64,000 bases of DNA, from the NCBI RefSeq assembly GCF_011089885.1, contig NZ_JAANBD010000015.1, positions 124,001 to 188,000 on the forward strand, read 5' to 3'. This stretch comes from Thioalkalivibrio sp. XN279. GTDB taxonomy: Bacteria; Pseudomonadota; Gammaproteobacteria; Steroidobacterales; XN24. This document shows, piece by piece, positions 1 to 10,275 of the stretch. The stretch's first letter is position 1. The number at the start of each line of letters is the position of its first letter. The notes beneath the pieces were generated by a model. That model did not search any database. It had not been told where the DNA came from and saw only the letters and a list, made by a program, of their open reading frames with translations. Both the position numbers and the translations under genes were made by a program.

Positions 1-39
1 GGAAGTCTAGCACCGCCCCTGCGCCGGTGTGGAGCGGGC

Positions 40-73
40 AAAAAAAAGGCCGGGGGCGAGAACGCCCCCGGCC
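40..73 (-). terminator. Intrinsic terminator of the glnK-amt operon
   Basis: Read on the minus strand, an uninterrupted 11-bp GC stem with an AGAA-type tetraloop (48-73) is followed by a run of eight T (complement of the A-run at 40-47). It lies 40 bp past the amt stop codon and matches a Rho-independent terminator exactly. Confidence 0.9.
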
Positions 74-112
74 GGGAAGCGGCGCATCCTGCGCCTGCCA
101 TGCGAAAGACGA

Positions 113-1366
113 TCAGTCGCCGGACTTGGTGAACTCCGGGTAGGCCTCGAGGCCGCACTCGTGCAGGTCGACACCCTCGTACTCTTCCTGCTCGGAGACG
201 CGGATGCCCGCCACCTTCTTGATGACGAACCACACCAGGAGGCTGGCGAAGAACACCCAGGAGAAGATCACCGCCAGGCCGATGAGCTGGCCGGAGAGCG
301 TGGCGTCACCGTTGGAGAGCAGCACGGCGAGCACGCCCCAGATGCCGGCGGTGCCGTGCACGGAGATGGCGCCGACCGGGTCGTCGATGCGCAGCTTGCG
401 ATCCAGGAACACGATCGAGCCCACCACCAGCAGGCCGCCGATGGCGCCGATGACCATGGCCAGCAGCGGCGACGGCGAGAGCGGGTCGGCGGTGATGGAC
501 ACCAGGCCGGCGAGGGCGCCGTTCAGAGCCATGGTGAGATCGGCCTTGCCGAACCAGGCCTTGGCCAGCAGCAGCGCCGCCACCAGGCCGGCCGCGGCCG
601 CCAGGTTGGTGTTGGTGAACACCAGCGCCACGTTGTTGGCCGACCCCACGTCCGACACTTTCAGCTCGGAGCCGCCGTTGAAGCCGAACCAGCCCATCCA
701 CAGGATGAACATGCCCAGCGTGGCCAGTGGCAGGTTGGAGCCGGGAATGGCATTGACCTGGCCCTTGGCGCCGTACTTCCCTTTGCGCGCACCGAGCAGG
801 ATGACGCCCGCCAGGGCCGCCGCAGCGCCGGCCAGGTGCACGATGCCCGAGCCCGCGTAGTCGGAGTAACCGAAGGTCTCGCCGAGGAAGCCACCGCCCC
901 AGGTCCAGTAGCCCTGCACCGGGTAGATGACGGCCGTCATGACCACCGCGAAGGCGAAGAACGACCACAGCTTCATGCGCTCGGCCACCGCGCCCGAGAC
1001 GATCGACATGGCGGTGGCGACGAACACCACCTGGAAGAAGAAGTCCGCCAGGTTCGAGTAGTAGGGCGCGTCGTCCCCGCCGGCCACCACGTCCGCCACG
1101 GCGTTGTCAGCCGTGCCGAGCATGCTGATGCCGGGGATGATGCCGTTGCCGTCGCCGTACATGATCCCGTAGCCGACCAGCATGTACATCAGGCAGGCGA
1201 TGGAATACAGGCCGACGTTCTTGGTCAGGATCTCGGCGGTGTTCTTCGCCCGCACCAGGCCGGCTTCCAGCATGGTGAAGCCTGCGGCCATCCACATGAC
1301 CAGGGCCCCGGACATGAGGAAGTAGAAGGTGTCGAGCGCGTAGCTCAGTTCAAGTATCTGTTCCAC
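113..1366 (-). CDS. amt: Ammonium transporter (Amt family)
   Basis: Inner-membrane ammonium channel of 417 residues, normal for AmtB-type proteins without a long signal peptide. The Amt signature DYAGSGIVHLAGA, the GWFGFNGGS segment and the second pore histidine in SVHGTAG are all visible, along with about eleven hydrophobic segments. It is the last gene of a minus-strand operon: porin, then glnK 13 bp upstream, then amt, ending at a strong terminator. GlnK is known to plug Amt channels when nitrogen is plentiful, and the adjacency fits this. The sigma-54 promoter and NtrC-like site upstream of the operon indicate induction by nitrogen limitation. Confidence 0.96.
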   Translation of the reverse strand: MEQILELSYALDTFYFLMSGALVMWMAAGFTMLEAGLVRAKNTAEILTKNVGLYSIACLMYMLVGYGIMYGDGNGIIPGISMLGTADNAVADVVAGGDDAPYYSNLADFFFQVVFVATAMSIVSGAVAERMKLWSFFAFAVVMTAVIYPVQGYWTWGGGFLGETFGYSDYAGSGIVHLAGAAAALAGVILLGARKGKYGAKGQVNAIPGSNLPLATLGMFILWMGWFGFNGGSELKVSDVGSANNVALVFTNTNLAAAAGLVAALLLAKAWFGKADLTMALNGALAGLVSITADPLSPSPLLAMVIGAIGGLLVVGSIVFLDRKLRIDDPVGAISVHGTAGIWGVLAVLLSNGDATLSGQLIGLAVIFSWVFFASLLVWFVIKKVAGIRVSEQEEYEGVDLHECGLEAYPEFTKSGD

Positions 1367-1379
1367 TGTCTTCCTCCCC

Positions 1380-2353
<974 letters not shown>

Positions 2354-2414
2354 GTTGTTTTCCTCCCAGTGGAAAGCATGGTCCGGGTCGTTGTGCCCCG
2401 GCTGATTGCTGCAA

Positions 2415-2430
2415 AGCACGATGCGTGCCA
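2415..2430 (-). promoter_or_regulatory. Sigma-54 promoter of the porin-glnK-amt operon
   Basis: Minus-strand TGGCACGCATCGTGCT has the GG-N10-GC spacing of a -24/-12 promoter and an exact TGGCACG -24 element. Predicted start of transcription is near 2403, leaving a leader of about 50 nt before the porin ATG. Confidence 0.8.
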
Positions 2431-2483
2431 GCTCTGACGGTTCAATGACTTAGCCGCGATCCGCCGCAGGGACGGCAGCAGGG

Positions 2484-2500
2484 CGCACCGTCATGGTGCA
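2484..2500. promoter_or_regulatory. NtrC-like enhancer site
   Basis: cGCACCgtcatGGTGCa is a perfect 5+5 inverted repeat with a 5-bp spacer matching the NtrC consensus (GCACC-N5-GGTGC). It is centred about 90 bp upstream of the predicted sigma-54 start site, a usual enhancer distance. Confidence 0.75.
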
Positions 2501-2545
2501 GGGCAGCATCCCCCCATGCCCCATTGCGGGGCGCGAGGACCGAGC

Positions 2546-2794
2546 ATGGAACCCAAGAGGCCGAACATCGACGAACTGGCCCGGCGCCTGGCCGACAGCC
2601 TGCCCGGGGGGCTCAAGGCCCTGCGCGAGGATGCGGAACAGAACTTCCGCGCCGTGCTGCAGGCGGGCTTGTCCCGTCTCGATCTCGTCACCCGCGAAGA
2701 GTTCGACGTGCAGGCCGCGGTACTGAAGCGCACGCGCGAGAAACTCGAGGCGCTCGAAGCGCGCCTGGCGAAGCTCGAGCAGCCACCGGAATAG
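2546..2794 (+). CDS. ubiK: Ubiquinone biosynthesis accessory factor UbiK
   Basis: An 82-residue protein of the UbiK/YqiC (BMFP) family, which trimerises and assists the ubiquinone biosynthesis complex with UbiJ. The features seen are the family opening IDELARRLADSLPGGLKALREDAEQ, the LSRLDLVTREEFDVQ segment, and a C-terminal coiled coil (LEALEARLAKLE). The ATG at 2546 is preceded by GAGGA. It is divergent from the nitrogen operon, and the NtrC-like site lies just upstream of it. Confidence 0.9.
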   Translation: MEPKRPNIDELARRLADSLPGGLKALREDAEQNFRAVLQAGLSRLDLVTREEFDVQAAVLKRTREKLEALEARLAKLEQPPE

Positions 2795-3003
2795 CGCCCG
2801 CCGGACTGCCGCCCGGCAGCCGTTCCCCGCTGTCTGCGCACCTGCGTGGAAGTTTCCCGGCTTTCAGTCCATAGTTGGTGGATGGCTGCACGGCTTTGCA
2901 GCCGTGCCAGGAGGGCGGCATGCCACCGGATGGAGCGAGATTCCGCGGGACCGGCACGGACGGGGACCGAGCCCGTGCCGAGAGGGTGGTGGCGTCGCAG
3001 ACC

Positions 3004-4581
3004 ATGCGTTCACGTGCGCCGCCGGTGGTGCTGGCGTGGATCACGCCGATGGTCGTCGTCATCGCGGTGGCGATCACTTTCTGCACCGCGTTCTACGTCC
3101 TCGACTCGCTCCTGTTCGGCGCCGACCTGCATAGCGCCAGCAGCATCTTCCAGCACTACCTCTCTTTCGATCCCGTGCTCATCACCGACGCGCTGCCGAC
3201 GCTCGGTATGACCATCGTGGCGGTGCTCGGCATCGTGCTCACGGTGGTGGCCATCATCGTGCAGCTGTCTTCAGAGCGTTACACCAGCGTCGCGATCATG
3301 TTCCTGCGCGAGCCGGTGCACATCGCGGTGATCAGCTTCTACATCGTCGCCAGCCTGTGCGCCGTGTGGCTGAGCGTGACCTTGCGGCCCGACTTCGTGC
3401 CGCGCAGCCTGCTGCTGCTGGTGATGATCCTGACCAGCCTCGGCCTGGCCGGGATGTTGCCTTATTTCGCCTACACCTTCTGGTTCCTGGAGCCGGGCAA
3501 CATTATCGACCGCCTGCGGCGCAACACCGCGCGCCTCACCGCGCGCGGCCTGGCGGCGCAGGAACCGGAGGAGGCGAACCGGATGCAGCGGCGGGTGCTG
3601 GAGAAGATGGAGGAAATCACCGACATCGCCAACAACTCGATCGAGGGCCGGGACAAGATCATCGCCGGCGCGGCCGTGGACGCCCTGTGCGACTTCGCCG
3701 TCGATTACGTCGCCACCAAGCCCGAGAAAGACATCGCCTGGTACCGCCTCGGTCCCGAGCTGCGCTTCAACCCGGATTTCGTCGCCATGGACACGGAGTT
3801 GCTGGCGGAACTCGAGACGCGCCGGCTATGGGTGGAGTGGAAGACGCTGCACGAGTACCTGCGCGTGTACTACGAGGCGCTGGACTCGATGACCGATGTC
3901 GCGTCGCAGGTCGCGATCGACACCCGCTACATCGGCGAGGCGGCCGCAGACACGCAGCAGACCGACCTGATCCGCATGGTGTTCCGCTTTTTCAATTCCT
4001 ACCTGCGGGCGGCGATCGACCGGGGCATCGAGCGGACCGCTGACGACGTGCTGCTGCAGTACCGCATGCTCCTCGAGCAACTCCTGCGCCAGGAGCTGTG
4101 CGAGGAGGCGTGCGAGGGCGTGCGCTTCATGAAGCACTATGGCTACCTCGCCTTCGAGGAGGAGCTGATCTGGATCACCGAGACCGTCGCCTACGACATC
4201 GCGAGCCTGTGCCGCTACGCCCACCAGGAACGGCTGGGCTGCGACGAGGCCATGCTGTTCGAGCTGCTGGCGCTGGACTCGGAAGGCCCCGGCGATACCC
4301 GTCGTCACTACCGCGGCCTGCGCGGCGTGCGCAAGGCGCAGACGCGCCTGGGGGTCTATTACTTGTCCGAGGGTGACGAGATGAAGGCCGGCCTGGTGGC
4401 GGACGACATGGCCGAGATGTCCCCGGTTTTCAAGGCCGAGGTGCGTAACGACCTGTGGCTGCAGGCTCCGCCCCACTTCTGGGAGATCGTCGACCGGGGA
4501 CGGAACCTGCATTACCTGACCGACAAAGAGCGCGGCTACCTCGACCGGTTCCTCGACCAGGTCCGCACCAGCCACGCCTGA
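3004..4581 (+). CDS. DUF2254-like integral membrane protein
   Basis: About 525 residues. Four hydrophobic helices occupy roughly residues 12-33, 65-88, 105-124 and 134-158, followed by a soluble, mostly helical region of about 360 residues. The VQLSSERYTSVAIMF segment after the second helix resembles the family's LQ(L)xSSxxS motif, so DUF2254 or a close relative is the best assignment. The function of the family is unknown. The start is uncertain: an ATG at 3004 directly precedes the first helix, but the frame stays open upstream to 2875. The stop codon is followed by the first member of the conserved-loop hairpin family. Confidence 0.7.
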   Translation: MRSRAPPVVLAWITPMVVVIAVAITFCTAFYVLDSLLFGADLHSASSIFQHYLSFDPVLITDALPTLGMTIVAVLGIVLTVVAIIVQLSSERYTSVAIMFLREPVHIAVISFYIVASLCAVWLSVTLRPDFVPRSLLLLVMILTSLGLAGMLPYFAYTFWFLEPGNIIDRLRRNTARLTARGLAAQEPEEANRMQRRVLEKMEEITDIANNSIEGRDKIIAGAAVDALCDFAVDYVATKPEKDIAWYRLGPELRFNPDFVAMDTELLAELETRRLWVEWKTLHEYLRVYYEALDSMTDVASQVAIDTRYIGEAAADTQQTDLIRMVFRFFNSYLRAAIDRGIERTADDVLLQYRMLLEQLLRQELCEEACEGVRFMKHYGYLAFEEELIWITETVAYDIASLCRYAHQERLGCDEAMLFELLALDSEGPGDTRRHYRGLRGVRKAQTRLGVYYLSEGDEMKAGLVADDMAEMSPVFKAEVRNDLWLQAPPHFWEIVDRGRNLHYLTDKERGYLDRFLDQVRTSHA

Positions 4582-4598
4582 CCGCCTGTGACCTCGTG

Positions 4599-4679
4599 GC
4601 GGCCGGCCGGCGCCGACACAGGCGCCCTTCGTTCGGAAGTCTTTATCTCGCTCAGTGCGCCTGTGACGTCGCCGGCCGC
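4599..4679 (+). repeat. Conserved-loop hairpin, copy A
   Basis: Outer arms GCGGCCGGC (4599-4607) and GCCGGCCGC (4671-4679) enclose inner arms CACAGGCGC (4617-4625) and GCGCCTGTG (4657-4665), both perfectly complementary, around a 31-nt loop (4626-4656). The loop begins CCTTCGTTCGG and contains CTTTATCTCGCTCAGT, shared with copies B and C. It starts about 18 bp after the DUF2254-like stop, in a TGACCGC context also found at the other copies. Confidence 0.85.
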
Positions 4680-4800
4680 CCGGTAGTTGCGTCGGTGCAG
4701 GTATGTCCGGATTTCCCGGCCTGTTGCCCGGTTTTGGCGGCTTACCTCGAATGCCGTTGCGCCCGAACATGGCAGGGTGTGCGGGCTCGGGGGGGTGGGG

Positions 4801-6303
4801 ATGGCGTTGGCGAAGGTGCTGAGCCGGGCGCAATGCGGCCTCGAGGCGCTGCCGGTGACAGTCGAAGTCCACGCCGGCGGCGGGCTGCCGGGGTTCAACA
4901 TCGTGGGGCTCCCGGCGACGGCGGTGCGGGAAAGCCGCGACCGCGTGCGCGCGGCATTGTCGAACTGCAGCTTCCGCTTTCCTGCCGGCAAAGTGATCGT
5001 CAACCTGGCGCCGGCCGACCTGCCGAAAGAGGGCGGGCGCTTCGACCTGCCCATCGCGCTGGGGGTGCTGGTCGCCTCGGGGCAGCTTCCCGGGCGCTGT
5101 CTCAAGGTCACGGAGTTCCTCGGCGAGCTTTCCCTCAATGGAGACTTGCGGCCGGTGCAGGCTCCGCTGTGCGCGGCCATCGCCGCGGCAAGCAAGGGGC
5201 GGACGCTGGTCGTTCCCTCGGCTTCGGCTGCCGAGGCGGCTGTGGCCGGCGCCGGCGAGGTACGCGCGGCGCAACACCTGCTGGCGGTGGCGGCGCACTT
5301 GCAGGGCCGCAAGCCGCTGCCGGTCGTGACGGCGCCGCCGCGCTTGATGGCGGGGATACACCAGGGCCCGGACCTGTCCGAGGTGCGCGGGCAGCAGCGG
5401 GGACGGCGCCTGCTGGAACTCGCCGCGGCGGGCGGGCACAACCTGCTGTTCATCGGTCCGCCCGGCACCGGCAAGACCATGCTGGCGCGACGCCTCGGGG
5501 GGCTGTTGCCGCCCCTCGACCCGGCCACGGCCTTGCAGGTGGCGTCGATCGCCTCGGCGGCCGGCAAGCCTTTCGCGCCCGACGACTGGGGACGCCGCCC
5601 GTTTCGTGCCCCGCATCATTCCGCCTCTTCCGTAGCGCTGACCGGCGGCGGCGCCAACCCGCGGCCGGGCGAGGTGACGCTGGCCCACCACGGCGTCCTG
5701 TTTCTCGACGAGCTGCCGGAGTTCAGCCGCACGGCGCTGGAGGCATTGCGGCAACCACTGGAGGAGGGTGAACTGACCATCAGTCGCGCCGCTGTGCAGC
5801 GCACTTTCCCGGCCCGTTTCATGCTGGTAGCGGCGATGAACCCCTGTCCCTGCGGCTTCCTCGGCGACCCGCGCGGAAACTGCTGTTGCAGCGCCGATGC
5901 CGTGCAGCGCTACCGCTGGCGCATTTCCGGGCCGCTGCTGGACCGTATCGACCTGGTGGCAGAGATGCCGCGCCCCGCGCCGGAGGAGATGCTCGGGCCG
6001 CCCGGCGAATCCTCAGCGCGGGTGCGCGAGCGGGTGCGTGCGGTGCGCGACACGAGCGTGCGGCGGCAGGGCGGCCTGAACGCCCGCCTCGAAGGCAAGG
6101 CGCTGGACACGCATGCGGCGCTCGACCCGGCGGGGCGGGCCCTGCTGGTGCGCTCGGCGGAGAAGCTGGGCCTTTCGGCGCGCGCGCAGACGCGGGTACG
6201 GCGGGTGGCGCGCACCATCGCTGATGCGGCCGGGGCGGAGGCGATCGGGCTGCGACACCTGGCCGAGGCGCTGTCGTGCCGTGGCCTGGATCGAATGGAC
6301 TAG
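4801..6303 (+). CDS. comM: YifB/ComM-family Mg-chelatase-like AAA+ ATPase
   Basis: A 500-residue AAA+ protein. It has the N-terminal ChlI-like domain (GGLPGFNIVGLPATAVRES), a Walker A GPPGTGKTM, a Walker B LFLDELPEF, and the C-terminal helicase-like domain with NPCPCGFLGDP and a cluster of cysteines (CCCSADAVQRY). In competent gammaproteobacteria ComM is a hexameric branch-migration helicase that helps integrate transformed DNA. The ATG at 4801 gives the typical N-terminus MALAKVLSRA. It is transcribed away from hairpin copy A. Confidence 0.93.
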   Translation: MALAKVLSRAQCGLEALPVTVEVHAGGGLPGFNIVGLPATAVRESRDRVRAALSNCSFRFPAGKVIVNLAPADLPKEGGRFDLPIALGVLVASGQLPGRCLKVTEFLGELSLNGDLRPVQAPLCAAIAAASKGRTLVVPSASAAEAAVAGAGEVRAAQHLLAVAAHLQGRKPLPVVTAPPRLMAGIHQGPDLSEVRGQQRGRRLLELAAAGGHNLLFIGPPGTGKTMLARRLGGLLPPLDPATALQVASIASAAGKPFAPDDWGRRPFRAPHHSASSVALTGGGANPRPGEVTLAHHGVLFLDELPEFSRTALEALRQPLEEGELTISRAAVQRTFPARFMLVAAMNPCPCGFLGDPRGNCCCSADAVQRYRWRISGPLLDRIDLVAEMPRPAPEEMLGPPGESSARVRERVRAVRDTSVRRQGGLNARLEGKALDTHAALDPAGRALLVRSAEKLGLSARAQTRVRRVARTIADAAGAEAIGLRHLAEALSCRGLDRMD

Positions 6304-6329
6304 CCGTCTCCGGGGCGGGTCGCCCAATG

Positions 6330-6357
6330 AAAAGGCCCGGGGCGGGTGCCCCGGGCC
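6330..6357. terminator. Bidirectional terminator hairpin
   Basis: A perfect 10-bp stem (6334-6343 with 6348-6357) and 4-nt loop lie between convergent genes. On the minus strand the stem is followed by TTTTCATT; on the plus strand by TGGTTTCTT. It probably ends both comM and the gene at 6386-7141. Confidence 0.75.
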
Positions 6358-6385
6358 TGGTTTCTTGGGCCTGCGGTTCAGGCCA

Positions 6386-7141
6386 TCAAGGGTTGTGGCT
6401 CAGGTCCGGGACGCGGCGAAAGATGTAGGACCACCCGGCGTCCAGCGCTTGCCTGAAGTCGCTGCGGAGCTTCTCCGTTTCGGCTTCGCCGTGCACCTTG
6501 GTGACGATCTCCCAGACGCCGTCGCGCTCCTGGTCCATGGCGGCGAAGTTCTCGAACGGCGTCACCACGAAATAGTCAGCGGCCTTCTCGGGCCCGCCCA
6601 TCACGCTGTACCAGTAGCCGCGGGAGTCGCCTTCGACTTCCTTCATGGCGGCGCTGACCTTCCTGACGACGTTCATCATCAGGCGGCCGTCGTCGGCCCT
6701 GAAGTTGGAGACCCAGACGACGTCCCCGCCCGATCCGCTGCGGCTGATGTCGGGCATCAGGCGCGCATAGGAGTTCGTGTTGTTGTCTGCATGCGTGTAG
6801 GGCGTGATCTTTTCCAGCGCCACGTCACGGCAACCGCGCGCAGCCTCGTCCGGCGTGTCGAGGTCGGCCCAGTTGTCCATGCGGAAGGCGGCGACGTAGA
6901 CGTTCCCCTGGCCCTGCTGGCGGCGCCAGATGTTCCATGTGCCGGCGCCCTTCTTCTCGACATAGCACTCTTTCCACGCCGCGATGCCGGCCCGGAAATC
7001 ATCGTCGTGCCCAGCCTTTACGTGCAGCTCGAGCAACGAAAGCATGTGGCCGGAGGATTCTTCCTGCGCGCTGGCAGTGAAAGGCACAGCAAGCGCCGCC
7101 GCGCTGATCGCGATCAGCGCGAGTGTTTTCCGATGGTTCAT
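6386..7141 (-). CDS. Secreted protein of unknown function
   Basis: A 251-residue protein with a clear Sec signal peptide (hydrophobic core LALIAISAAALAVPF, cleavage near ASAQEE). The mature part contains LLELHVKAGHDDDFRAGIAAWKEC and, later, WYSVMGGPEKAADYFVVTPFENFAAMD. This spacing recalls two tandem ferredoxin-like (dimeric alpha-beta barrel, ABM/NIPSNAP-like) repeats, but I do not recognise a named family. Three cysteines are present. It is monocistronic between a good sigma-70 promoter and a terminator and diverges from rep. No enzymatic function can be assigned. Confidence 0.75.
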   Translation of the reverse strand: MNHRKTLALIAISAAALAVPFTASAQEESSGHMLSLLELHVKAGHDDDFRAGIAAWKECYVEKKGAGTWNIWRRQQGQGNVYVAAFRMDNWADLDTPDEAARGCRDVALEKITPYTHADNNTNSYARLMPDISRSGSGGDVVWVSNFRADDGRLMMNVVRKVSAAMKEVEGDSRGYWYSVMGGPEKAADYFVVTPFENFAAMDQERDGVWEIVTKVHGEAETEKLRSDFRQALDAGWSYIFRRVPDLSHNP

Positions 7142-7218
7142 TGAGCTCTCTCCAGTTGGTCTTTAGCTTGTTGTTTTGAGGCGCGCTGTCCTCCCTGCAG
7201 CAGGCACAGCACCCACAG

Positions 7219-7247
7219 ACCCTAGGATCCGACGAGCATCCTGTCAA
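7219..7247 (-). promoter_or_regulatory. Sigma-70 promoter for the secreted hypothetical gene
   Basis: On the minus strand a consensus -35 TTGACA (7242-7247) is followed after 17 bp by TAGGGT (7219-7224). An AT-rich upstream stretch (7241-7270) could act as an UP element. The start codon is about 70 bp downstream. Confidence 0.5.
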
Positions 7248-7354
7248 ATTTATTTCACGAAATATTTTGCTGCAATGCGGCTACGTGCCCGACATGGGCG
7301 GTGCGACAGCGCCCGCCGGGTGCGGTTCATCGCGGGATGCCGCTCGCCATCGGG

Positions 7355-7360
7355 TATAGT
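7355..7360 (+). promoter_or_regulatory. Possible -10 element for rep
   Basis: TATAGT lies 35 bp upstream of the rep ATG. No convincing -35 hexamer is present at 17 bp, so this is a weak call. Confidence 0.3.
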
Positions 7361-7394
7361 GCCGCCCTCCCGCGACCCGACACCTGACCCCGCG

Positions 7395-9398
<2,004 letters not shown>

Positions 9399-9399
9399 T

Positions 9400-9942
9400 T
9401 CACTCCGGGAGCTGTTCCACCATGTACTGGACGGCGTCGCGCACCTGCTGGTCGGTCAGGTTGGAGTGTCCGCCGCGCGGCGGCATGTAGCCGGCCTGGC
9501 CCTGGAAGCCCTCGATGGCGTGCGTGTAGAGCGTGTCCATGCCCTGGGCCACCCGCGGTGCCCAGGCCTCGGCATCGCCGGTCTTCGGCGCGCCGGCGAT
9601 GCCGGCGCCGTGGCAGGCGGTGCAGGCGCCCTTGTAAATGTCTTCCGGGCTGAGGTCTCGCGCGGGCTGGGCGGACGCGGCGGGCATGGCCGCAGCGGCG
9701 GGCCGCGGTCCGCCGGGATCGCGCAGCCCGCTGTTGTCCGCGCCCGCGATGGCGACCTGGCCGACCGGGCGGATGCGCTCCAAATTGCGTTGCTGGTAAG
9801 CCGGGTCTTCCTTGACGTGGACTTCCTGGGTGCGCCCGGCCATGGAATTCGCCAGGACGAAGATGGCGATGGTGATCAGCACCAGGCTGCCCAGTACCAG
9901 CATGAAGGTGTCGAAAAACTTGCGATCCTGCTCTGCGCTCAA
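9400..9942 (-). CDS. Membrane-anchored cytochrome c5-family protein
   Basis: 180 residues. An N-terminal signal-anchor helix (FMLVLGSLVLITIAIFVLA, residues 13-31) is followed by an alanine/proline-rich linker and a single class I cytochrome c domain with CTACH at 107-111. A distal GYMPPRGG holds the probable axial Met153, the arrangement of cytochrome c5. It should face the periplasm and carry electrons to terminal reductases or oxidases. It is convergent with rep, with 1 bp between the stops, so the two transcripts must overlap at their 3' ends. Confidence 0.88.
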   Translation of the reverse strand: MSAEQDRKFFDTFMLVLGSLVLITIAIFVLANSMAGRTQEVHVKEDPAYQQRNLERIRPVGQVAIAGADNSGLRDPGGPRPAAAAMPAASAQPARDLSPEDIYKGACTACHGAGIAGAPKTGDAEAWAPRVAQGMDTLYTHAIEGFQGQAGYMPPRGGHSNLTDQQVRDAVQYMVEQLPE

Positions 9943-10115
9943 CGCCGTGTCCTCTCCGCTTGGGGGCTGCGGGACCGTAGGGCCGGCCCCGGCAAACCGC
10001 GGATTATATGGCTTTGCCGCAGGGGCGCCAAACGTTAATGGCCAGGCGCCTGCGCGCGGCTGTCACATGGACGCTACTGGGTGTTGCCGGTATGATTGCC
10101 AGCCTCCCCGCGCGT

Positions 10116-10192
10116 GCGCCCGTAGCTCAGCTGGATAGAGTGCTGCCCTCCGAAGGCAGAGGTCACAGGTTCGAATCCTGTCGGGCGCGCCA
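10116..10192 (+). tRNA. tRNA-Arg (anticodon CCG)
   Basis: A 77-nt cloverleaf. The 7-bp acceptor stem GCGCCCG/CGGGCGC is followed by discriminator G and an encoded CCA. The D arm is GCTCAGCTGGATAGAGT and the anticodon arm CTGCC-CTCCGAA-GGCAG gives anticodon CCG, which reads CGG (Arg). The T arm is ACAGG-TTCGAAT-CCTGT. Confidence 0.97.
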
Positions 10193-10212
10193 ATAAAAAC
10201 AGGGTGTATTCC

Positions 10213-10240
10213 GGACAGATGGTTAACAGCTTGTCCGGGA
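10213..10240. other. 7-bp inverted repeat after tRNA-Arg
   Basis: CCGGACA (10213-10219) and TGTCCGG (10234-10240) are perfectly complementary around a 14-nt loop holding GTTAAC. It lies between the tRNA 3' end and the end of the convergent histidine kinase gene. There is no T-tract, so it may be a processing or weak termination structure. Confidence 0.4.
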
Positions 10241-10275
10241 CGAAAGGATTAGGGTCCCGTGCCGCCCCGGTGCCG

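Noticed and set aside
3826-5754. 642-codon minus-strand open frame opposite the DUF2254-like gene and comM
   Set aside because: Spans two unrelated recognised genes on the other strand and the hairpin A region. No motif; low-complexity Arg/Gln/Gly composition.
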